Positions 7,192-16,274 of a stretch of DNA of 64,000 nt are shown here, in pieces. The number at the start of each line of letters is the position of its first letter. Position 1 is the stretch's first letter. The stretch is from Nitrosomonas sp. (GTDB lineage Bacteria > Pseudomonadota > Gammaproteobacteria > Burkholderiales > Nitrosomonadaceae), in the NCBI GenBank assembly GCA_021604405.1, contig BQJA01000006.1, positions 1-64,000 on the forward strand. Direction: 5' to 3'. A program made the position numbers and the translations under genes. Under the pieces are notes generated by a model, which saw only the letters and a list, made by a program, of their open reading frames with translations, did not search any database and was not told the origin of the DNA.

Positions 7192-7605
7192 ATGAATACA
7201 AGACCGGAAATAACGTTATCAACATTAGATTTAGACAGGTTATACAATCTAATTGATTCTTTGCCGCGGAATAATGTCGCGGGAATAAATGAATTAGAAG
7301 CGGAACTGAGTCGTGCAAAGATAGTGGCGCCGACGGAAATGCCTCCAAACATAGTTACGATGAACTCAACAGTAAAATTCTTTATTGAATCTACTCAGAA
7401 AGAATTTGAATTGACTTTAGTTTATCCAAAGGATGTTGATTCAAGCGGTAAAACCATATCCATTCTGGCTCCAGTAGGCAGCGCTTTGCTCGGCCTCTCT
7501 CTGGGGGATGAAATTGAATGGCCAAGACCGGGTGGAGGGGAGCTAAAAGTAAAAATTAAAGAAATACTTTACCAGCCTGAAAGCGTTGGTGAATACCATA
7601 TATAA
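7192..7605 (+). CDS. rnk: Regulator of nucleoside diphosphate kinase (Rnk), GreA/GreB-like
   Basis: The 137-aa protein matches Rnk in length and layout. It has an N-terminal helical hairpin (STLDLDRLYNLIDSLP, INELEAELSRAKIV) and a C-terminal FKBP-like GreA/B domain (NSTVKFFIESTQKEFELTLVYP, SILAPVGSALLGLSLGDEIEWPRPGG). Rnk binds RNA polymerase near the secondary channel and was first described as affecting nucleoside diphosphate kinase levels. Its coiled coil is too short to stimulate transcript cleavage as GreA does. The ATG at 7192 is chosen over the track's earlier start because GAGGAAAA is just upstream and the family starts here. A hairpin follows at 7642. Confidence 0.85.
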   Translation: MNTRPEITLSTLDLDRLYNLIDSLPRNNVAGINELEAELSRAKIVAPTEMPPNIVTMNSTVKFFIESTQKEFELTLVYPKDVDSSGKTISILAPVGSALLGLSLGDEIEWPRPGGGELKVKIKEILYQPESVGEYHI

Positions 7606-7641
7606 GTTCAGAAAAAATTAGTTTAGCAATACGAATCACAC

Positions 7642-7662
7642 CGGCGCAGCAAAACTGCGCCG
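7642..7662 (+). terminator. Hairpin downstream of rnk
   Basis: CGGCGCAG-CAAAA-CTGCGCCG is a perfect 8-bp GC-rich hairpin about 36 bases after rnk. It lacks a long T tract (ATGTTTGAGG follows), so it may be a weak or Rho-assisted terminator. Confidence 0.45.
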
Positions 7663-7720
7663 ATGTTTGAGGCGTCATTAACTGGTCAACTTCGGTTGCC
7701 AAAACAAAGTGGAGTCAATC

Positions 7721-9301
7721 ATGACAACGTTGCAGATTACAAAACACAGAAGAACCATGTTATGTGCTTGTCTCATGTGGATATTGCAGACCAATGTAAT
7801 TCATGCAGAGCAAGTGACCCCAGGATACAACCACAAAATTCCCGATAAGATTATGACACCCGACAAGGTGGAAACACGCATCGGCACGCTTGAGTTTATC
7901 GATGGTATGCCAAGTAGCGAGACCGTCAAAACGGTTTACGACAACCTCGATCTGATGCGCGGCGTGGAAACATTCCTTAACGGTATTCCAGCAACGTCGA
8001 TTGAAGGACTGCGTCTCGGTGCCATCGATATGGGCGCCGATGCATCTAACAAGGTGATCATCATGGATAAACTGCTGGACTCCAGTCCGCTGTTTCTCAC
8101 CGGCAACACGGACACCGTGTATTGCATGGCTTTTCTCGATCTTAGGAAGGACGGAGCAACCGTTGTTGAGATTCCGCCGGGATCGGGACCCGGCACCGTG
8201 GATGATGCGTACTTCCGTTTCGTCACCGATATGGGATTACCAGGACCGGATCGTGGAAAGGGCGGCAAGTATTTGATTCTTTCTCCTGACTACGAAGGAG
8301 AACTCGAACCCCCAGTCGGCGGGATGGAGGCCGAGATTAACGGTGAAAATTACTATGTCTCGCAATCCACCAGCTATGTGAATTTTCTAATCCTGAGAGG
8401 ATTTCTGGTAGATGGCAGACCCGACGTTGCCACCACATTGTTCGAGAACGGCGTGAAAATTTATCCATTGGCAAAGTCGGATAATCCGCCAGCAATGGAA
8501 TTTATCAGCGGCTCGGCCAAGAATTGGAACACGATCCATGCTAACAATTTTGAATTTTATGAGGAATTGCATACCGTCATTGAGCGTGAGCCGGTTTCGA
8601 TGCTCGAACCGGAATTGCGAGGTCTGTTTGCATCTGTCGGCATCCAAAAAGGCAAACCGTTCAATCCCGACGCACGAATGAAACAGATCCTCACTGAAGC
8701 GGTTGCCATCGGGAATGCAACGGCGCGGGCCATTGTGTTCCGTCCTCGACTTGAAGGGTTTGCGTATTATCCCAACAGTGCCTGGGGAACCGGTTTCGTC
8801 GGTGGTGACTACCGTTGGCTGAAAGATGGTGGGCAAGGCGGGCGAAACATGGATGCACGCACGCTATTCTTCTACCAGGCCACGGTCAATACGCCGGCCA
8901 TGGTTCTGAAGATGATCGGTAAAGGATCACAATATGCTATCGCCACAGCAGATAAAAATGGCGAATACCTGGAGGGGAAAAATACCTATCGGTTGAACAT
9001 TCCCGCTAACGTTCCGGCCAAGGACTTTTGGTCGGTGGTTATCTACGATCCGCAGACGCGGTCCGAACTTCAGACAGGTCAACCATTCCCAAGCAAAAAC
9101 AACAAACGTGATGCTCTGGTAGAAAATGCTGATGGTTCAGTGGATCTTTATTTCGCCCCGCAGATACCTGAGGGAAAAGAGGCTAATTGGATCGAGACTG
9201 TCCCGGGTAAGGGCTGGTATCCCATCTTGCGGCTATATGGACCGCTGGAGGCGTGGTTCGATAAGTCATGGCGTCCAGGCGAGATAGAGTTAGTCAGATA
9301 G
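7721..9301 (+). CDS. Exported DUF1254/DUF1214 protein
   Basis: The 526-aa protein starts with a likely signal peptide (MTTLQITKHRRTMLCACLMW, then hydrophobic to IHAEQ). It then shows the DUF1254 pattern in the first half (TRIGTLEFIDGMPSSETV, YDNLDLMRGVETFLNGIPA, NTDTVYCMAFLDL, GPGTVDDAYFRFVTDMGLPG). The DUF1214 pattern is near the C-terminus (FWSVVIYDPQTRSELQTGQP, GKGWYPILRLYGPLEAWFDKSW). Members are periplasmic, of unknown biochemical role, and often encoded beside arylsulfatases or HAD phosphatases. The ATG at 7721 is preferred because GTGGAG, read as start by the ORF track, is the probable ribosome site. The gene is intact and GC-richer than its surroundings. Confidence 0.85.
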   Translation: MTTLQITKHRRTMLCACLMWILQTNVIHAEQVTPGYNHKIPDKIMTPDKVETRIGTLEFIDGMPSSETVKTVYDNLDLMRGVETFLNGIPATSIEGLRLGAIDMGADASNKVIIMDKLLDSSPLFLTGNTDTVYCMAFLDLRKDGATVVEIPPGSGPGTVDDAYFRFVTDMGLPGPDRGKGGKYLILSPDYEGELEPPVGGMEAEINGENYYVSQSTSYVNFLILRGFLVDGRPDVATTLFENGVKIYPLAKSDNPPAMEFISGSAKNWNTIHANNFEFYEELHTVIEREPVSMLEPELRGLFASVGIQKGKPFNPDARMKQILTEAVAIGNATARAIVFRPRLEGFAYYPNSAWGTGFVGGDYRWLKDGGQGGRNMDARTLFFYQATVNTPAMVLKMIGKGSQYAIATADKNGEYLEGKNTYRLNIPANVPAKDFWSVVIYDPQTRSELQTGQPFPSKNNKRDALVENADGSVDLYFAPQIPEGKEANWIETVPGKGWYPILRLYGPLEAWFDKSWRPGEIELVR

Positions 9302-9877
9302 GTGCAGGTGACAATTGGTTCCGGCGATCAGTGCGAGGGTGTTCAGAATTCTATGTCAACCTGCAAATTGTCTAACGCGCTTCGTTTGTTGAGCCGCGAC
9401 ATCCTGATCGCATTGTGTTACGGTCTTTCGCCCGGTGAGTGCGGTCTGGTGCAGGGGGCGACGGAGATGCCGGACTGGGGCTTTACAGAGGGACACGTCG
9501 ACCGGCTTTGGACGGATCTCATGCGGTTTCGATGCGTAGGGCCGGAGTAACGTGACAGCGCAGCGTCGACCGGGCGTCTATCTCATGCGCAGATGGGATC
9601 TGCGTAGTACGGATGACTGCAAACGACGTGGATTCTGTCTTCATGTAGTGGGCGGCATATGTCGCTGACAGTTACTCATATCATTCCCCGGCTGCCGGTG
9701 TACCAATGAATGCTGCTGTTCTAATGTGTTATCTGTTAGCAGCCCCTGTTTACACCGATTTTACGGGTGGTTTGCCGCGTCATAGTAACTTTCCTGATCT
9801 GATTAACAAGCCGTATTGAAACGGGAAGAGGAATTAAGTGGCAGTTAACCTGTCCGGTCCGTCATTTGCCGGAAAAT
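9302..9877. other. Non-coding or decayed stretch after the DUF1254 gene
   Basis: The only frame here is an 82-aa ORF immediately after the DUF1254 stop. It has no ribosome site and no recognisable features, though its GC content is fairly high (9400-9560). The string TTAACCTGTCCGG at 9845 also occurs near 2287. I see no convincing gene. Confidence 0.5.
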
Positions 9878-10462
9878 TTATACTGAGTCATCATTACGGT
9901 CTGACAATGTATTGGCTTGCGCAAAAGCAGCAAATCCGGCAAGAAAATTGTGCAGTTGTTTGCGTGCCGTTTCATCCACCATTTCACCGGATTCATTGAA
10001 AACCTGATGCGCCCGCGATACCATTAATCGCCCACCAAACCAGGGGTGCGTGCCTAATGCCCTCAGCACAGGTAACCAGGCGTTTTGCGACAGTACCGTG
10101 CCGAAGCCGCCGGGAGTCGCGCCAATAACCGCGATCGAGCGGCCGCCGAAGACCCGTGGAATTTCTGTTGGTGGCCGGGATAGCCAATCGATGGCATTCT
10201 TAAGTACGCCCGGTATGGAACTATTGTATTCCGGCGTAGCTAACAACAGGCCATCAGCCGCAGCAATTTGTGCCTGCAGTGCAACAACCGCTTGCGGAAT
10301 ACCTTCAACAGCCTCGACATCGCCGTTATAGAGTGGAATCCCTTTGATGGTGGCAATCTCGATTGCAACACCGGTTGGTGCTAACGCCGCAGCGGCATGC
10401 AACAATGCAGTATTGAAAGAACCACTGCGTAAGCTTCCTGTAATACCAACTATTTTCGTCAT
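9878..10462 (-). CDS. NADPH-dependent FMN reductase (ChrR/azoreductase-like flavoprotein)
   Basis: The 194-aa protein has the flavodoxin-like FMN-binding start MTKIVGITGSLRSGSFNTAL (G-x-x-G-S-x-R-x-x-S phosphate loop), then ATPEYNSSIPGVLKNAIDWLSRP, the signature of the NADPH-dependent FMN reductase family, and IGATPGGFGTVLSQ. Such enzymes reduce FMN, quinones, chromate or azo compounds using NAD(P)H and probably protect against oxidative stress. The start at 10462 has AAGGAAATTATC upstream and matches the family N-terminus; the track start adds six residues. It is a single gene with no obvious operon partner. Confidence 0.85.
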   Translation of the reverse strand: MTKIVGITGSLRSGSFNTALLHAAAALAPTGVAIEIATIKGIPLYNGDVEAVEGIPQAVVALQAQIAAADGLLLATPEYNSSIPGVLKNAIDWLSRPPTEIPRVFGGRSIAVIGATPGGFGTVLSQNAWLPVLRALGTHPWFGGRLMVSRAHQVFNESGEMVDETARKQLHNFLAGFAAFAQANTLSDRNDDSV

Positions 10463-11014
10463 GATAATTTCCTTGCACATTAAGGTACTTGAGTGTTTGT
10501 CTGTAGCTCCTGGAAAAACTGACCAGATGCTTTACATTAAATTCTTTTATCCAAGGTGGATCGCCACCGAATACAGCGGCCACCACGCCCGGTAATGGCC
10601 GCAGCTCACGTTGATTCGTCATTATTGGCGGCAATCGGCTACGAGTTGGGCTACGAGCTGGTTTCTATTGTATATTGAAAGGATAAAATATTACCCAGCC
10701 GGTGTTGCGCAGCTCTGTATTTTCAGACCCCAGTCTCAAAAAAAATGTGTTCTCAATTCATATAAGAAAGCGTATTCTTAATTCGTTCGTTCTAATACGA
10801 AATGTTGCCGCCGCATTATCAAACTTTTTAACCCTTGAATATTCATGTTTGCAAAGTCCAGGCATATCGACAATCTTTTCAGTTGACGTCATCTTAACCG
10901 AACGGTACTTCGATGCAACCATTAGGAATCCGGACGAAAACATACGCTTATTTTGTATTGATTCTTAAAAGAAAAGCGGTCAAATTATTATCAATAATTG
11001 TACGGAGCGTTAAA
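10463..11014. other. Intergenic stretch, no convincing gene
   Basis: This gap separates the divergent FMN reductase and isochorismatase-like genes and should carry both promoters. The overlapping 60-100-aa ORFs in the track look like chance frames. The 10600-10680 part is richer in GC and could be old coding DNA, but no frame is convincing. Confidence 0.5.
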
Positions 11015-11644
11015 ATGGATAAAACTTTTAAATACAATCGACTTTCTAGAGACGATGCTGTTTTACTCTTGGTCGATCATCAAGCGGGACTGATATCTCT
11101 GGTACAGGATTTCTCACCCAATGAATTTAAGAATAATGTACTGGCGCTGGCCGCTTGCGGCAGCTATTTTCAGCTACCGACAATTTTGACGACCAGCTTC
11201 GAGGACGGTCCAAACGGTCCATTGGTTCCGGAAATTAAGGATATTTTTCCCGATGCGCCGTATGTTGCGCGTCCCGGCAACATCAACGCGTGGGACAATG
11301 AAGATTTTGTCAGGGCTGTCAGAAAAACCGGCCGCAAACAACTCATTATTGCCGGCGTGGTCACGGAAGTCTGTGTCGCTTTTCCGGCATTATCTGCCAT
11401 CGAAGAAGGCTATGAAGTGTTTGTCGTTACCGATGCTTCCGGCACCTTTAATGAGGTTACCCGAAATGCAGCCTGGTTACGCATGCAGTCTGCCGGCGTG
11501 CAAATCATGAGCTGGTTCGGCGTGGCCTGTGAATTGCACCGAGATTGGCGTCATGACGTTGAAGGTCTGGGGGCTTTATTTTCGAATTACATCCCCAACT
11601 ACCGTAACCTGATGACCAGTTACGTTGCCATCAATAAGAAGTAA
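11015..11644 (+). CDS. Isochorismatase-like cysteine hydrolase (YcaC-type)
   Basis: The 209-aa protein belongs to the isochorismatase-like hydrolase superfamily. It shows the catalytic aspartate in LLLVDHQAGLI, the lysine in the VRKTGRKQLIIAGVVTEVC segment and the nucleophilic cysteine in TEVCVAFPALSA, in that order. The sequence TTSFEDGPNGPLVPEI and the C-terminal WFGVACELHRDWR resemble YcaC-type hydrolases, whose natural substrates are unknown. The ATG at 11015 has CGGAG upstream and is preferred to the track start at 10913. It is monocistronic. Confidence 0.8.
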   Translation: MDKTFKYNRLSRDDAVLLLVDHQAGLISLVQDFSPNEFKNNVLALAACGSYFQLPTILTTSFEDGPNGPLVPEIKDIFPDAPYVARPGNINAWDNEDFVRAVRKTGRKQLIIAGVVTEVCVAFPALSAIEEGYEVFVVTDASGTFNEVTRNAAWLRMQSAGVQIMSWFGVACELHRDWRHDVEGLGALFSNYIPNYRNLMTSYVAINKK

Positions 11645-12179
11645 TCGGCGTTATGGTGTATTGACGGCAGCGCAACATAAATGCGTATTCATTGACTGCC
11701 GGGCTACTTAGCAAAGGATCTTACAATACATTATCCATTACTTTTCAGTGTTTTTGCAACCCGACCGACTGTGACATAAATATGGTTTAAATTCTTCTGT
11801 GATGGCTCCGTGGTGTACCCGTTGGATAATTTGTTGTAATGCCTGCATTTTTGTCACTAATCACGCAATAAAAAACAAGTGCCTTGGCCAGTGCGCTTCT
11901 CTGCGCGCGTGGGATTGCTCTCATGTTTTTATCGGATTGCTTGTCGCTGCCATCCTTTGATAGTAGACATCTTTGCGCATGTTGCATGGCAAGATCTAAA
12001 CTTTTCGCGCAGGGTATTTGCTGTGTGTGATCATATAAAACGACGCTTTTTGTCAGAATGTTGTCTTTGATTTATAGCGGCAGTGTTATGAGGTAAATGT
12101 TTATTGAGTTTTGATCATCGATTTAATACAGAACAAGTGCGCAGCGAATGCTTGTACTATTCCGGAGTATTTAAAAGTT
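11645..12179. other. Intergenic stretch upstream of the SSS symporter
   Basis: About 535 bases without a credible gene. The short ORFs on both strands have no domain-like features. The 3' part should carry the symporter promoter. Confidence 0.5.
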
Positions 12180-13613
12180 ATGGATGCAACAATTTGGGCA
12201 TTCATCATTGTTATGGTGTTACTTACATTGAGTGGCTCTATGGCAATGATTCGAAAACGCAAGACACCTGAAGATTATCTTGTCGCAAGCAGAAAAGTAA
12301 AGCCCTGGCTTACGGCGCTTTCCACAGTAGCGACCAACAATAGCGGGTTCATGTTTATTGGCATGATTGCTTATACTTATCGCTTCGGACTTGAATCAGT
12401 ATGGATCATGTTTGGCTGGGTGCTGGGAGACCTGATGGTATGGTTATACGTTCATCCTCGTGTGCGCCGTGCCTCGGGCGATGCCAGGGTGAATACGCTG
12501 CCATTGCTAATAGGCACCCAGGGTAATGCTGTAAATCGTATTGTTGTTGCTGCTGCTGGTCTTATCACCATTGTTTTTCTTGGTGTTTATGCCGCGGCGC
12601 AGCTTAAAGCCGGTAGCACTGCACTATATGCTTTGTTCGAATGGGAAATGTACATCGGTGTAATGATTGGTGCAACGATAGTAATCATCTATTCTTATGC
12701 TGGTGGCATACGCGCCGATATCTGGACAGATGCCGCGCAGTCTTTTGCGATGATTGCGACAATGATATCGATATTGATTGCCGGTTTTATAAATCTGGGC
12801 GGTCCTGATGCCCTCATGTCAAATCTGGGCGCTCAAGATCCTGCACTGGTGGAATGGTTTCCGCAGGATTTGCAGTTTGGCGTATTGATGTTTATTATCG
12901 GTTATATTTTTGCTGGCCTGGGAACTGTCGGCCAGCCGCATCTAATGACGCGCCTGTTAGCGATCGAATCGGTACAAGCAATTCGAAAAGCGCGTGTATA
13001 CTATTTTTTATGGTATACAGTTTTTTTCGCTGCATCAATCGGAGTAGGACTTTATTGCCGGGCAATTATTCCTGATCTGGCAGACCTGCCTAGTGTGGAG
13101 GGTTTGAAAGAACCGACTGAACTTGCGCTACCATTACTCACTATGCATCTTTTGCCGGATATTTTCGTTGGTATAGCGCTCGCGGGGCTATTTGCCGCGA
13201 CTGTTTCAACGGCAGATTCTCAAATTATCGTATGTTCGGGCACCATTACTCATGAATTGTTTCCAGCCTGGAAAGATTCCTATTTGGCGACAAAGCTTGG
13301 TACATTTACAGTAACTGCAATCGCACTGATAATTGCTCTGTTTGCGCATGAAGGTGTCTTCGGTCTGGTACTCGTAGCATGGTCCGCGATGGGCGCAAGT
13401 CTTGGACCGATACTTGTATTGCGCATTTTTCATGTGCCATTATCGACGTCAACCGCACTATGCATGATGTCGGCCGCTATTTTAACCGTGTCATTATGGC
13501 ATTTTTCCGGATATGACGAGGATGTGCTGAAAATTTTTCCCGGTACTTTAGCGGCATTTCTGGTTTATTCTGTATCGTTAATCTGGAATAGAGTGAACGA
13601 TTTTCGGACTTAA
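12180..13613 (+). CDS. Sodium:solute symporter (SSS family, PutP-like)
   Basis: The 477-aa protein is a polytopic membrane transporter of the SSS family. It begins MDATIWAFIIVMVLLTLSGS, followed by the family's TPEDYLVASRKVKPWLTALSTVATNNSG (substrate and sodium site region). Later come YAGGIRADIWTDAAQSF, GTVGQPHLMTRLLAIESV and LAGLFAATVSTADSQIIVCSG, all matching PutP-type sodium/proline carriers. The substrate cannot be fixed, though proline or another small organic solute is likely. I use the ATG at 12180; the track start at 12111 adds 23 residues with no family counterpart. It is a single gene, followed by a long inverted repeat. Confidence 0.85.
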   Translation: MDATIWAFIIVMVLLTLSGSMAMIRKRKTPEDYLVASRKVKPWLTALSTVATNNSGFMFIGMIAYTYRFGLESVWIMFGWVLGDLMVWLYVHPRVRRASGDARVNTLPLLIGTQGNAVNRIVVAAAGLITIVFLGVYAAAQLKAGSTALYALFEWEMYIGVMIGATIVIIYSYAGGIRADIWTDAAQSFAMIATMISILIAGFINLGGPDALMSNLGAQDPALVEWFPQDLQFGVLMFIIGYIFAGLGTVGQPHLMTRLLAIESVQAIRKARVYYFLWYTVFFAASIGVGLYCRAIIPDLADLPSVEGLKEPTELALPLLTMHLLPDIFVGIALAGLFAATVSTADSQIIVCSGTITHELFPAWKDSYLATKLGTFTVTAIALIIALFAHEGVFGLVLVAWSAMGASLGPILVLRIFHVPLSTSTALCMMSAAILTVSLWHFSGYDEDVLKIFPGTLAAFLVYSVSLIWNRVNDFRT

Positions 13614-13727
13614 TGCTGGCCTGCTGTGCTGCAGTGATATATAGCCATTTGCTTTCTTTTTTGTGGGTGGTGCGGCGAATCGGGGCACTTTGCGTAAATC
13701 CCGAAACATGGTGAGGCTATGAGAATT

Positions 13728-13759
13728 GCCCGTGCTTTTTTCATGCAAAAAGCACGGGC
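13728..13759. terminator. 13-bp inverted repeat between convergent genes
   Basis: GCCCGTGCTTTTT and AAAAAGCACGGGC form a perfect 13-bp stem around a short loop. It lies between the convergent symporter and aconitase genes, so it probably terminates both. The T run is inside the stem rather than after it. Confidence 0.6.
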
Positions 13760-13840
13760 TATCAAGTCGGCATGACGTTGACTGTCAATTTGCGCACAGC
13801 GGCAGTTATCTTGCAACCAGTGTCTATAATGCCTCCCAGC

Positions 13841-15790
13841 TTAAGCTGCGGATACTTTTTTATTTTTTCGTGTTACGTTAATCAAACCGCCTGCCAGCAC
13901 GGATTCGGTTTGTCGCTTCGTCAATCGGTGTTCGAGTGGGTAGCATTGCTTTTTAGTTTGATTTACTGCTTCGATCACGTCGCCGTTTTTCAGGGCGCTG
14001 CATAAGTTTTCGAGGCGCAAGACATCGTTTTGTTCGATCTTTTCCCAATCAGCTTCGATTTGGAAAATAAGCGGCAGGATGCCGAAATTGATCAGGTTTT
14101 GCCGGTGAATGCGAGCAAAACTTTTGACGATAACTGCCCTTAAGCCTAAATATCTTGGTGCTAGCGCAGCGTGCTCGCGGCTCGAGCCCTGACCGTAATT
14201 TTTTCCGCCCACCACCAATGAACCAGATTTTTGGTGCTGCATCGCCCGTTCGTAGTAGCTTTCGTCGATCTGCGAAAAAGTGAATTTACTGATTTCTGGA
14301 ATGTTACTGCGGAACGGCAAGACGCGTGTACCAGCGGGTAGAATCTCATCGGTCGACGTATTGTCACCGACTTTCAGCAGCACTGGTCCCTCCAGCGTAT
14401 CGTTCAGCACTTCGAAATTCGGCAGCGGCTTGATATTCGGCCCTTTCTCGAGAGTGATATCACCGCTTGATTTTGCCGGGGGCATCAACGTCGACAGTTT
14501 TAATTCCTGCTTGTGCGGCTCACGAAATTGCGGGTATTCTATTTCGAGCGTTCGTGGATCGGTGATTTTCCCGGTAAGCGCGGAAGCGGCTGCGGTTTCT
14601 GGGCTGCAGAGATAGACTTGATCTTCTTTCGTGCCCGATCTGCCGGGAAAATTTCGCGGTACCGTGCGTAGGCTGATGCGGCCAGTGGCTGGCGCCTGAC
14701 CCATGCCGATGCAGCCGTTACAGCCGGATTGATGCAGGCGTGCACCGGCCTGGATCAGCTTGTCGAGATAGCCTTTGCGGGTCAGGTTGGTCAGAATCTG
14801 CCGCGAAGTGGGATTGATGTCGAAGGAAACACGGTCGTGCACACGCCGGTTATCGACGATCATCGCGACGATAGCGAAATCGCGCATGCCGGGATTGGCG
14901 GACGAGCCGACCATAGATTGATAGATTTCACGGCCGGCTACATCGGTCACCGGCAAGACTTTGCCGGGGCTGCTCGGGCAGGCAATCAACGGCTCGAGTT
15001 TTGACAAGTCCAGCTCCTCGTGCAGGTCATATTGCGCATTTATATCTGCCTTCAGCTCACACCACGTTTCACCTCGCCCTTGCGCCTCGAGGAAACTTTT
15101 CACCCGCTTATCGGAGGGAAAAACTGTGGTTGTGGCGCCCAGCTCTGCGCCCATATTAGCGATCACATGGCGATCCATGGCCGATAAATTTTGCAGCCCC
15201 GGGCCATAATATTCGATAATTTTACCGACGCCGCCGTGCACGTCGTGGCGCCGCAGCATTTCGAGGATGACATCTTTGGCGCTTACCCATGCGGGCAGCT
15301 TACCGGTTAGCCGCACTCCCATGATTTGCGGCATATTCACGTAAAAAGGCTCGCCGGCCATGGCCAGGGCCACTTCGAGTCCGCCCGCGCCGATAGCCAA
15401 CATGCCGAGAGAACCGGCTGCGCAGGTGTGGCTATCTGAGCCAAGCAGTGTTTTGCCGGGGATGCCAAAACGTTCCATGTGTACCGGATGGCTGACGCCA
15501 TTGCCAGGGCCGCTATACCAAACACCGAATTTTTGACAGGCGCTGCGCAAAAACAAATGATCGTCCGGGTTTTTAAAATCGGTTTGCAACAGGTTGTGAT
15601 CGACATACTGTGCCGACAGTTCCGTTTTGACGCGTGGCAGGTCCATCGCTTCGAATTCAAGCATGACAAGTGTGCCGGTAGCATCCTGCGTTAACGTTTG
15701 GTCGATTTTTAGCGCGATTTCCTCGCCGGGCTGCATTTTGCCGGAAACAAGGTGCTCTGCTATTAATTTCTGACTGACATTTTTGGCCAT
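13841..15790 (-). CDS. Aconitate hydratase (mitochondrial-type, about 650 aa)
   Basis: The enzyme isomerises citrate to isocitrate in the TCA cycle through a [4Fe-4S] cluster. The 649-aa product has the substrate-site motif LLGSDSHTCAAGSLGMLAIG and the cluster cysteines, one of them in QSGCNGCIGMG. It has the swivel-domain motif QGSSREHAALAPRYLGLRAVIVKSFARIH. It is shorter than the ~890-aa AcnA/AcnB forms and belongs to the compact aconitase group. The start at 15790 (MAKNVSQKLIAEHL) has GGAAAA upstream; the track start is longer by 36 residues. It is transcribed alone, divergent from pncB. Confidence 0.85.
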   Translation of the reverse strand: MAKNVSQKLIAEHLVSGKMQPGEEIALKIDQTLTQDATGTLVMLEFEAMDLPRVKTELSAQYVDHNLLQTDFKNPDDHLFLRSACQKFGVWYSGPGNGVSHPVHMERFGIPGKTLLGSDSHTCAAGSLGMLAIGAGGLEVALAMAGEPFYVNMPQIMGVRLTGKLPAWVSAKDVILEMLRRHDVHGGVGKIIEYYGPGLQNLSAMDRHVIANMGAELGATTTVFPSDKRVKSFLEAQGRGETWCELKADINAQYDLHEELDLSKLEPLIACPSSPGKVLPVTDVAGREIYQSMVGSSANPGMRDFAIVAMIVDNRRVHDRVSFDINPTSRQILTNLTRKGYLDKLIQAGARLHQSGCNGCIGMGQAPATGRISLRTVPRNFPGRSGTKEDQVYLCSPETAAASALTGKITDPRTLEIEYPQFREPHKQELKLSTLMPPAKSSGDITLEKGPNIKPLPNFEVLNDTLEGPVLLKVGDNTSTDEILPAGTRVLPFRSNIPEISKFTFSQIDESYYERAMQHQKSGSLVVGGKNYGQGSSREHAALAPRYLGLRAVIVKSFARIHRQNLINFGILPLIFQIEADWEKIEQNDVLRLENLCSALKNGDVIEAVNQTKKQCYPLEHRLTKRQTESVLAGGLINVTRKNKKVSAA

Positions 15791-16274
15791 GATTTTTTCC
15801 AACACTATTTGTATGAAAAACGCCGAGCCCTGCAAATACCGGCATATATCCCGTTTAACGTTGCCATCCAGACCTGGTAATTGTTGCCAGCTTGACAAGA
15901 CGACGCGACGCAGGTGCTTTGAAGTTTTACTTATTTACTTATGGTCTGTCAATATTGCTGTGGATTTGTTCCGGCGTTGGCAATTTTTTATAATTGTCAG
16001 TGATCTTTTACGGCGCTTTTTTGCGTTCTGGTGGTCTCTGCTACGCCATTGCTGCCAATAAGCCAATATATTTTCGGTAATATAGGAATTCCGGTTGTGT
16101 CGACGCAAATTTATGATACATTGAAGTGGTTTGTTCTGCGATGTCTTAAGAAAATCATTCATTAATGGTTTGCCTCCTGATTAAACGGTACATTTCCTAA
16201 CATCTGGTCGGTAAATGCTCAGCGTCCACCGGTAACCTGCTATACTTTGGCCCTGATCACCAGGAGGGGACATC
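15791..16274. other. Divergent regulatory region between aconitase and pncB
   Basis: About 480 bases between two divergent genes, AT-rich in the middle. The ORFs listed here (75 and 92 aa) overlap each other on opposite strands and have no domain features. Promoters for both genes must be here, but I could not define them. Confidence 0.55.

Noticed and set aside
9302-9550. 82-aa ORF after the DUF1254 gene
   Set aside because: No start signal, no recognisable features.
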